Shown here one piece after another: positions 18,370 through 26,755 of a DNA stretch of 45,984 bases. The notes under the pieces were generated by a model. The model saw only the letters and a program-made list of their open reading frames with translations, was not told the DNA's origin and ran no database searches. The position numbers and the translations under genes were made by a program. Numbering within the stretch: position 1 is the first letter of the stretch; every line of letters begins with the position of its first letter. Source of the stretch: a virus; IMG/VR virus record IMGVR_UViG_3300009149_010517, positions 1-45,984 of that record. The stretch is one strand, 5' to 3'.

Positions 18370-19104
18370 ATGCTTAAGATGATTAAAGTAGCTGAAAATT
18401 TTAAAGGAGAGCTGTTGTTGCCTTTTAATCAAACGCCATTAAAAGCAAATGCTGCACTTATGATTTCTGAAAAAGATCTTGCAATGCCCTCAATACAATT
18501 GGCTATTGACAAGAAGATATTAATCATAATGGAAGAGAAAGAAGAAGAAGTTCCTATTGTAAAAAAAATAAAATTGAAAAAAAAGGAAATAAAAGCTAAA
18601 ATTAACAAAGTTAAAGTTAAAAAAGATGCTATTATCATTAAAGAGAAACAAGAAGAAACTAGTGAAACTATTATGCAATCTTGGGATCCAGAACAAAATA
18701 CTCTTTTAGACAAATCAGATAGTGCTAAATTAGCTATGAAAAACATTAATGCATCTATCCAAGAAGAAGTACAAACAAAGGATGTTGATTTTATAGAAGA
18801 GAAAAAAGAAATTTCTTCCAATATCAAAACAAAAAAAAATAAAAAGAAAAAAATATCTTCTAAAAAAAGAATTCTTAAAAAAGCTCTAAAAAAAATTAAA
18901 TTGCCAAAAAAACAAAAAACAATTCAACCAACAGGAAATATAAAAGAAGAGAAGAAAGCTTCAGACACTGAAGCTGATGATTTAATGATTGACATAGACA
19001 AAAAACAAAAAAAAGATTTGTTTTTTGTTGATAAAGAACAAGAACAACAAAGAGTATTAGAACATCCTATTATTTCTAGAAAAAATAATGAAGAAGTAGA
19101 ATAA
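18370..19104 (+). CDS. hypothetical lysine-rich protein
   Basis: This protein has 244 residues. Residues 1-55 form a small folded domain (ELLLPFNQTPLKANAALMIS) of a type seen in short phage virion proteins. The rest is a long, very Lys/Glu-rich and probably disordered region with blocks such as KKNKKKKISSKKR. The basic blocks could contact packaged DNA. Composition here is dominated by A-rich codons, and the antisense frames it creates are shadows. It is adjacent to the next gene with no gap. Confidence 0.6.
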   Translation: MLKMIKVAENFKGELLLPFNQTPLKANAALMISEKDLAMPSIQLAIDKKILIIMEEKEEEVPIVKKIKLKKKEIKAKINKVKVKKDAIIIKEKQEETSETIMQSWDPEQNTLLDKSDSAKLAMKNINASIQEEVQTKDVDFIEEKKEISSNIKTKKNKKKKISSKKRILKKALKKIKLPKKQKTIQPTGNIKEEKKASDTEADDLMIDIDKKQKKDLFFVDKEQEQQRVLEHPIISRKNNEEVE

Positions 19105-19914
19105 ATGCATAGCACTTGGGAAATTTTGAAAAAAGAATTAGCTATATATAATATTGATTTAATAGATAATAAGCACTGTATATCTATGGATCTAAATAAT
19201 AAAAAAACTAAAATCTCATTAAATAACAAAATTTCTATGTTAAATCAAAACATATGTGAAAATGTACAATTATTAATAGATGTTTTAGCTGATGGTTTAG
19301 ATTTATTATTGTTGCCACTAAATAAAGAACAATATGCCCTAGATATAAAAAGTGCTAATTTATTTACATCTTCTTTAAGAGGAATGTTACGGTTTTCTCT
19401 TTTTGTTTTAGACGATTATACTCCTCATGTTGGTCAAGCAATAAGAGAAAGTTGTATCAAAGAATCTAAAGAAGCTTTAAATAAAGATATTTATCATTTT
19501 GAGAAAGATGTTATTAAAACGTTTCCTAGTTTTAAAATAGCATTAGATTGGATTCATAGAGTAATTTGTAATTTATTTTATATAAGAAAATTATTAAAAT
19601 TTGCTTTAAAAGGAAGAATAGAAACAAATAAATTACAAATTAAAACAGCTAAAGGCATACAAGGACCATGGGGTAATTTAGATTTACCAATGTTAGAAAG
19701 AAACTTTGCCTGGGATGATATCCAATCTGAAATTAGAGGAAGAGATAGAGATATTAAAAAACAAAGACGTTATGAGCAGGGGTTAGAGAATTATAACAAC
19801 GATGGACGAGTCGGTGAGGGATTTTACTGGCGCGAAATTAGGAACGAACCGTTTGCATGGGCAGACAGAGGCGCTGAAAGCCCATATCCAAGTAGAAGTC
19901 TTTTAATGAGATAA
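19105..19914 (+). CDS. conserved phage hypothetical protein
   Basis: This 269-residue protein starts at the base after the preceding stop, so translation is probably coupled. The N-terminal 100 residues are variable. Residues 100-190 are helical. The C-terminus is distinctive and rich in Trp, Arg and Gly: GPWGNLDLPMLER, RGRDRDIKKQRRYEQG and ESPYPSRSL. That end resembles a family found in head modules of similar large phages, function unknown. No membrane segment or enzyme motif is present. Confidence 0.65.
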   Translation: MHSTWEILKKELAIYNIDLIDNKHCISMDLNNKKTKISLNNKISMLNQNICENVQLLIDVLADGLDLLLLPLNKEQYALDIKSANLFTSSLRGMLRFSLFVLDDYTPHVGQAIRESCIKESKEALNKDIYHFEKDVIKTFPSFKIALDWIHRVICNLFYIRKLLKFALKGRIETNKLQIKTAKGIQGPWGNLDLPMLERNFAWDDIQSEIRGRDRDIKKQRRYEQGLENYNNDGRVGEGFYWREIRNEPFAWADRGAESPYPSRSLLMR

Positions 19915-19920
19915 TTAATT

Positions 19921-20364
19921 ATGAACAAACATCACATAATAAGATATCAACAATCAATATTAGATTTTTTATTAGATACTTTAGATCACGAAGGTATTAA
20001 AAGACAGAATCATAATAAAGTGAGCAGTTCTTCTGCTGATATGCTTTTTAATATATGGAAAGACATTAATAATAAAGTAAGTAATCATATATATAGAAGA
20101 CCTGTAACAATATCGCAGGAAGACGTTAAAATCATGCAAAAAGAAGGGCTTGTAAAAGATTTAGGAAATAAAGTTGAAATTACAGATAAAGGGGGTAGTG
20201 TTATTAAAACTATTATTTTAGGGGATGATAGATCTTCTTTTGCTAAAGCCAAATCTAATCATAAAGATATTTCTTATATAGAAGCTTTATTAAATGTAAA
20301 ATCCAGATCAATTAAACAATCTAACAATAAAAATGAATTATCTTGGTGGAATAGGGTTTTATAA
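19921..20364 (+). CDS. hypothetical protein, possible winged-helix fold
   Basis: The gene encodes 147 residues. Residues 45-105 (SQEDVKIMQKEGLVKDLGNKV then VEITDKGGSVIKTIIL) have the helix-strand-wing pattern of a winged-helix domain, but this is a pattern judgement only. The protein ends in a helical tail. It sits 6 bases after the previous gene in the head-module operon. Confidence 0.6.
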   Translation: MNKHHIIRYQQSILDFLLDTLDHEGIKRQNHNKVSSSSADMLFNIWKDINNKVSNHIYRRPVTISQEDVKIMQKEGLVKDLGNKVEITDKGGSVIKTIILGDDRSSFAKAKSNHKDISYIEALLNVKSRSIKQSNNKNELSWWNRVL

Positions 20365-20370
20365 TCCAAT

Positions 20371-20751
20371 ATGAAAATTATTATTCTAGATAAACAAGAA
20401 ACAATTACTGAAAAGGAAAAAATCATAAAAACTTTATTTTGGTTTGATCCTGTATCAAAAGAAATGTTGCATTTTGAAGGTGGTAAACTAGATCTTGTCA
20501 ATATGATATTTGACAAAAAAAGACAAAGAAAAGTTCCTACAATAATTGATATATTTGGATATCAAATTAAAAACAACCAAAATAGAGAAATGGTTAGAAA
20601 ATGGATTCAACAATATTATAATTATAACAATACTGATATAGAAATAATTCAAGAAATAGATGATGGAATTGAATTAGATGTTCCTGATAAAGAAGTAGAA
20701 AGTGTTTTATATAATTTAGAAAGAAATTCTTTTCAAGTAATGATAACATAA
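20371..20751 (+). CDS. hypothetical protein
   Basis: The 126-residue protein starts 6 bases after the previous stop and ends 1 base before the next ATG. It is soluble and of mixed alpha/beta type, and contains FWFDPVSKEMLHFEGGK in its first half. I do not recognise the family. Gene spacing shows it belongs to the head-module operon. Confidence 0.6.
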   Translation: MKIIILDKQETITEKEKIIKTLFWFDPVSKEMLHFEGGKLDLVNMIFDKKRQRKVPTIIDIFGYQIKNNQNREMVRKWIQQYYNYNNTDIEIIQEIDDGIELDVPDKEVESVLYNLERNSFQVMIT

Positions 20752-20752
20752 A

Positions 20753-21136
20753 ATGTTAAAAGTAGAAATAGCACAAACGCCTGATGAATTACAAAAAGGA
20801 CTCATGTTCCGCAAAAGTCTAAACGATAATTGCGGAATGCTTTTTGAATTTAAATACTCTCAAAAACTTAATTTTTGGGGATTAAATACTTATATTCCAT
20901 TAGATATTGCTTTTGTTTCTGAAGATAAAACAATAATAAAAATAGATAGAATTAAACCACTATCAAAAAGCACAGTGGGAAGCGAAAAATATTGTCTTTT
21001 TGCGATAGAAGCAAATGAAGATTATTTTGTATCTAATGATATTAAAGAGGGAGATTCTATTTCAATAAAAGAACTTGATTCAATCAAAAACGAAAAACAA
21101 ATGGCAGTTATTAAATTTTATAAAAATAGAGGATAA
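20753..21136 (+). CDS. DUF192 family protein
   Basis: This 127-residue protein carries the DUF192 (COG1430) pattern: AQTPDELQKGLMFRKSL, then GMLFEF, LNFWGLNTYIPLDIAFV and a KIDRIKPLSK segment. It lacks the export signal that many bacterial DUF192 proteins have, so it would stay in the cytoplasm or go into the virion. The biochemical role is unknown. It is part of the head-module operon. Confidence 0.8.
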   Translation: MLKVEIAQTPDELQKGLMFRKSLNDNCGMLFEFKYSQKLNFWGLNTYIPLDIAFVSEDKTIIKIDRIKPLSKSTVGSEKYCLFAIEANEDYFVSNDIKEGDSISIKELDSIKNEKQMAVIKFYKNRG

Positions 21137-21163
21137 TGCAACTTTTTTAGATTATTTATTAGA

Positions 21164-21673
21164 ATGAAGATAATTATAACTGAACAATATGATAAACTTG
21201 TTTTTGCTCAACTTTTAGAAGAAGATAAAGAAAATAGTTTATTAATTGATAAAGATAATAATAACCTTCCTGTTATTAAAGAAGAAGATATACATTCTAT
21301 ATTAGAAGATGATATAGAAATTGGAGATGAAATTGTTCCAGAAGGATCTCCTATAACAGAACAGCCTTTAGATGTCGAAAAAGTAGAAGAAACTGAAAAA
21401 GCACCTTTATTTAACAATAAATTTGATGCTATTGATTGGGCTATTGATAACAATAAAACAATTAATATTAATTATGTTACTAAAAAAGGAACAGGCGTAA
21501 ACCGAAAAGTAGAACCGCATGGGACTTTTTATGCAAAAACTACTCACAATACGATATTAGTGACTTTTGATCAAACTATTGATGCAATCAGAGCATTTAT
21601 TATAACAAATATAAACGGATTAAATTTTACTGGAGAAGATTTCAATAAAAAATTTATTGTTTCTATAAGGTAA
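21164..21673 (+). CDS. WYL-like domain protein
   Basis: The 169-residue protein has a divergent WYL-like (Sm-fold) domain at its C-terminus, residues about 85-169. It shows AIDWAIDNNKTININYV, then RKVEPHGTFYAK, a TILVTFDQ strand and AIRAFIITNINGL. WYL domains usually sense ligands or nucleic acids and sit behind a helix-turn-helix in transcription factors. Here the N-terminal 80 residues are acidic and lack an obvious HTH. Its place in a head gene block is unusual. The match is by pattern only. Confidence 0.6.
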   Translation: MKIIITEQYDKLVFAQLLEEDKENSLLIDKDNNNLPVIKEEDIHSILEDDIEIGDEIVPEGSPITEQPLDVEKVEETEKAPLFNNKFDAIDWAIDNNKTININYVTKKGTGVNRKVEPHGTFYAKTTHNTILVTFDQTIDAIRAFIITNINGLNFTGEDFNKKFIVSIR

Positions 21674-21686
21674 ATAAGGAGCAGTC

Positions 21687-22928
<1,242 letters not shown>

Positions 22929-23028
22929 CAATAATAAAAACAAAGGATTTTAAATAAAAAACATAAAAGTAATGAATGGAACGGTCTTTAGGAAAGATCA
23001 TATTATATTTACAACTAGGAGAAAGAAA

Positions 23029-23451
23029 ATGACAATTAAGTTTAGTTCAAACAAAATCAATTTAAGCTCTGGAACTTTTGATTCTTTTGTTAAAAAGGTT
23101 CTATCAAAAAATGACATGACTAAGCAAGCTTCTTCAGAAGAAGCAAGTGTAGAAGAGACTGTAGAAGATGTTGTTAAAGAAAAAGTAGCCGAAGAAGTTG
23201 TTGAAGAAAAAGTAGCTGAAGAAGTTGTAGCCGTAAAAGTAGCTGAAGAAGAAGATAAAGAAGACAAAGAAGACAAAGAAGAAGTTGAAGTAAAGGTTGA
23301 AGAAAAAGAAGAAAAAGAAGAAAAAAAAGCTTCCTCTGCACAATTCGTTAAAGTTGCTAAATTAAACTCAGAAACAAAAGCATGGTTAAAAGATTATTGG
23401 CGTAATCTATATCCAGAAGCTTATGTTGAAGCAATGCTTGCTGGAAGTTAA
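23029..23451 (+). CDS. hypothetical acidic Glu/Val/Lys-repeat protein
   Basis: I chose ATG 23029 because AGGAG (23017-23021) lies seven bases before it, giving 140 residues. An in-frame upstream start at 22972 has no such site. The middle (about residues 40-105) is a low-complexity string of EEVVEEKVAEE-type units and then EDKEDKEE. A short conserved C-terminal domain follows (FVKVAKLNSETKAWLKDYWRNLYP). The C-terminal domain is probably the functional part, with the rest a spacer. Confidence 0.65.
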   Translation: MTIKFSSNKINLSSGTFDSFVKKVLSKNDMTKQASSEEASVEETVEDVVKEKVAEEVVEEKVAEEVVAVKVAEEEDKEDKEDKEEVEVKVEEKEEKEEKKASSAQFVKVAKLNSETKAWLKDYWRNLYPEAYVEAMLAGS

Positions 23452-23504
23452 TCATTTATAATTTCTTTTGAAAAATAAGTTCGTCCCCTAGGGGCATTGA
23501 TTGT

Positions 23505-23525
23505 AAAAAGGAAAAAGGAAAAAGG
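23505..23525 (+). promoter_or_regulatory. triple tandem Shine-Dalgarno-like repeat
   Basis: AAAAAGG is repeated three times head to tail immediately before the ATG at 23528. Only the last copy is at a usable distance. The others may give backup or ribosome-standby binding. A perfect palindrome, CCCCTAGGGG (23485-23494), lies just upstream. Confidence 0.5.
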
Positions 23526-23527
23526 AA

Positions 23528-24286
23528 ATGAAAATAGTTCCAAGAGGAACAAAACGAGAGATGAAATTGCAATCTTTTGATTCTCAAGAGCCATATTTAG
23601 ATTTTGGAAATGAAGAAGTTGTCGCTCAAAAACAACTAAATCAAGGCCATAATATTCTTAATGAAGATATGTTAAGAGAAAAAGCTAAAGAAACAGAATC
23701 AGAAGATCCAGTTAATACTATTGAACAAACAGGGATTGAACAGGAGAATATAGATTCTCCTGATTCTTCCTCTTTTTCTTCTTTTTTAGATTCTAACAAA
23801 GAAGGAGGAGAAGAAACTTTACCTGATTTGACAGAGTATATTTTTGCAAAATTAGAATCTTTTGGTTATCCTCCAAGAAGACTAAATGAATTTGAAGATG
23901 AATTTGTTACAGAAAAGCTATATCCTGGAGGACAAAGAGAAGTAACTATTATTATTCCTGATAGATATTATGGTTCTAAACAAAAGCTTTCTTCTAAAGA
24001 TTTTGATGCAATTGTTCAAGAATTACAAACTAAATTTGGATTATCTTTTTTAGAAGGTGAAAAAAAGAATAAAAAAATAGAAATGAAATTGTCATCAATG
24101 AAGCCTATAGATGAGTCAGAAGATGAAAATGTTCCTGTAGATGAGCTAGATGAGATATATACAGGAAATTCTATTGGTCCAAAAAGAAAACCTAAAAAAC
24201 AAAAAATAGCTTCTCATAAAGAGTTGATACAAGAAAGCATATATAAATTAGCTAAATCTTTAGCTGATATGACGGAGAAAAAATAA
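23528..24286 (+). CDS. hypothetical head-module protein
   Basis: The 252-residue protein begins after the triple AAAAAGG motif. Residues 1-95 are acidic and probably disordered. Residues 97-185 look like a folded alpha/beta domain (LTEYIFAKLESFGYPPRRL, then TIIIPDRYYG and FDAIVQELQTKFGL). A charged tail follows. No family is recognised. The stop overlaps the next ATG (TAATG), so the next gene is coupled. Confidence 0.6.
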   Translation: MKIVPRGTKREMKLQSFDSQEPYLDFGNEEVVAQKQLNQGHNILNEDMLREKAKETESEDPVNTIEQTGIEQENIDSPDSSSFSSFLDSNKEGGEETLPDLTEYIFAKLESFGYPPRRLNEFEDEFVTEKLYPGGQREVTIIIPDRYYGSKQKLSSKDFDAIVQELQTKFGLSFLEGEKKNKKIEMKLSSMKPIDESEDENVPVDELDEIYTGNSIGPKRKPKKQKIASHKELIQESIYKLAKSLADMTEKK

Positions 24287-24918
24287 TGATACAAAGAGTA
24301 TCTGGTGAAAGACAATTAAACATTTTAAATGATGCTTTAAATGCAAATAATGTTAAAAAAGAAATTCAAGAAGATAAAAGTTCAAAAGTTGCAACAAAAT
24401 TACAACCATGTAAAAAATTAGATGATAAAAATATGGTTTTTAGAGGCAAAAAAGTTATGTCAGCAAAGTCAGGTGTAATTTCTGATATGGGTGGTCCCAA
24501 TAAACATTTAGGATCAGAAACATCTAATAGCATTTGGAACACAAACACCCTTAAAGAGTTAAAAGAATCTCAAGATAATAAACAAAAAACTCATCTTGCA
24601 AAAGAAGCCCTTAAAAACAAACGCGATGAAACTAAAGAAAAACAATTAAATCAAATGGTAAACGCACTTGATAGTACAGATACAAGAAAAGATTCTACTG
24701 TTCTTAATAAAGCATCTTTTAAGGGCTCTAATTATCAAATTTCTCAAAACAATATAAGCATTTTTGATACAGAAGAATTTGAAAGAGTTCCAAAAAAAAC
24801 TCATGGAGAAAAAGTTGCAGAAGAAGCAAGAACCATAAAAGAAAAAGATGGTTTATGGGAAAAGGTTGCAAAACCTAAAACGATCAATGACGCAATAAAT
24901 AATTTATTTAAAGGCTAA
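24286..24918 (+). CDS. hypothetical charged protein
   Basis: This 210-residue protein has its start codon overlapping the preceding stop by one base. It is hydrophilic, Lys/Asn/Asp-rich, and has no membrane segment or recognised motif. It contains a Gly-containing segment (SAKSGVISDMGGPNKHLG) near residue 62. It may be a virion or assembly factor, judged from location only. Confidence 0.6.
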   Translation: MIQRVSGERQLNILNDALNANNVKKEIQEDKSSKVATKLQPCKKLDDKNMVFRGKKVMSAKSGVISDMGGPNKHLGSETSNSIWNTNTLKELKESQDNKQKTHLAKEALKNKRDETKEKQLNQMVNALDSTDTRKDSTVLNKASFKGSNYQISQNNISIFDTEEFERVPKKTHGEKVAEEARTIKEKDGLWEKVAKPKTINDAINNLFKG

Positions 24919-24922
24919 AGTA

Positions 24923-26719
24923 ATGAAAAGCAAAAAACATATAATATCACAAAATGAAAATATGAACAATCTTATAACTCAAATGCAGTCAGTTGGACTA
25001 CAACTACCTGTAAATTTTGTTTATATGACACCAGAACAGCAATTGGAATGGTTATCTGGATTAGATATATCTGCACAAGATACTGAAGAGCTAGCTCAGC
25101 AAATTAATGAATTTTCTAATGTGCAAACAGATATTATAGAAAACACTGTACAAATTCAAGAACCTTTAAGTATAGGTCCTACGGCTCAAGTAAATAAATT
25201 TAATTTAAAAAAACAATCTCAATTTGAAGAAAGACAACAAGAAGAAATAATGAATCCTTTAGATAGCGTTGGCTTTGAAGAAGAAGAACTTTCTGACATT
25301 GTTGATACAAACTTTAAAGATGGAGCAGAATTAAAAGATTGGTTGCTTTCTCTTCAACCAGAACAAGCAATACAAAATCTGTCTCGTATTGTTGGAGAAG
25401 AAATGCAATTAGACGAAAATGTTAATGAACTTGTTGATCCTCTTGAAGTTGTTAAAGGGGGAATACAAAGGTTTTATCTTAATCAAACAAATGATCAAGA
25501 AAGGTTAAAAATAGCAATGGAAATTTTTGATATTTTACCTGGATCTGCTAAAGAAGAGCAACCAGAAAACGATAAAGTTATTTTTGCTCCATTTAAAGAA
25601 CAAGAAATAGTTAGCTTTGTAAATGACATTAATAAACAAATTAAAAAAATGGCTTCTGTCAATGGACATAATAAAGTTACAAAAGCTTCTTATAATATGA
25701 AAAAAACAGCTGAATTACAAACAGCTCATGATATGATTATGTATGGGCCATCAGAAAAACGTATAGATCCGTTTTTAAGACAACCTGTATCAGATTGGAC
25801 TACTGTTAATAGAAATACAGGATTTGGTTTAGTTGTTGATGATGCTTGGGATATCGATTGGGAAACAGTTTGGCGTGGTAATATCATGGACAAGTATAGC
25901 CGCCCTTATCGAGATGATAATGGAGATTGGGTTGGAGGCTATATTCAAAAGAGATTCGAAGTTGACAAATGGATTCCAGAAGAAAACAATTATCAGCTTA
26001 AACCAGGACAACTAAGAAAACCTCGTCTTCCTGAATACGGAGTAATAGAAGCTAGATTAGAGCATATGAGAAAAACTGAAGGCGAAAATAAAGGCTTCGG
26101 TCCGGTAACGTCTGGAGATCCTTTTAATTGGCAAAAATCAGAATTTGCTAAAGTTTCTTCTAAAAAAAAAAATAGTTTAAAAGAAGCACAACTAGCTCCT
26201 CTAAAAGATCCATTTCAATACACAGAAAGAGCTCCCAGAGGCTCTAAATGGCTAGATCCACAGAAAGACATCAAACCTACCGTAGTATGTCGAATGTGTG
26301 GTTCTGAGCTATCAGCAACTCCTCCAGATGATGGCAAATGTCCTAATTGCGGTGCTGATTATAATCAAAACGCAATAACAAATAATCCTCATATCAAAGC
26401 TCCTGATCAAAAAGGAAAACAATACAATCCTTGGAGTAATACGAATGGACCATTAATCCATGATAATGCTGTATTATCTGGATCAAATGTCATTTTTGAT
26501 AGCAAAACGAATAAATTTATTAAACTCAATAAATCAAAAAAGAAAAACATAAACAAAGATGATAAAGAATCAAAAACATATGAATCAGATGAGTTTAAAC
26601 AACTTGCAGGAAACAGCGATGCCTATTTAGATATGCAAGTAGAATCTAGCGATGAATTTTCTGAAAATGACGATAATTTAAATATAGAAGATACAATGAA
26701 CGATTTAGCTGTAAATTAA
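24923..26719 (+). CDS. hypothetical protein with zinc ribbon, next to portal
   Basis: The 598-residue protein starts 4 bases after the previous stop. Its N-terminal 220 residues are acidic and helical. A central Trp-rich part follows (DDAWDIDWETVWRGN). A C4 zinc ribbon (CRMCGSEL and CPNCGADY) lies near residues 455-480, followed by an acidic, disordered tail. This fits a large structural or portal-associated protein, but no family name can be given. Confidence 0.65.
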   Translation: MKSKKHIISQNENMNNLITQMQSVGLQLPVNFVYMTPEQQLEWLSGLDISAQDTEELAQQINEFSNVQTDIIENTVQIQEPLSIGPTAQVNKFNLKKQSQFEERQQEEIMNPLDSVGFEEEELSDIVDTNFKDGAELKDWLLSLQPEQAIQNLSRIVGEEMQLDENVNELVDPLEVVKGGIQRFYLNQTNDQERLKIAMEIFDILPGSAKEEQPENDKVIFAPFKEQEIVSFVNDINKQIKKMASVNGHNKVTKASYNMKKTAELQTAHDMIMYGPSEKRIDPFLRQPVSDWTTVNRNTGFGLVVDDAWDIDWETVWRGNIMDKYSRPYRDDNGDWVGGYIQKRFEVDKWIPEENNYQLKPGQLRKPRLPEYGVIEARLEHMRKTEGENKGFGPVTSGDPFNWQKSEFAKVSSKKKNSLKEAQLAPLKDPFQYTERAPRGSKWLDPQKDIKPTVVCRMCGSELSATPPDDGKCPNCGADYNQNAITNNPHIKAPDQKGKQYNPWSNTNGPLIHDNAVLSGSNVIFDSKTNKFIKLNKSKKKNINKDDKESKTYESDEFKQLAGNSDAYLDMQVESSDEFSENDDNLNIEDTMNDLAVN

Positions 26720-26755
26720 ATGTAATTATATTTATTTTATTGTAAAAGGAAAATA

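Noticed and set aside
18429-18827. 132-residue - strand frame
   Set aside because: It is a reverse-strand shadow of the lysine-rich gene, with a low-complexity Phe/Ile/Ser sequence.
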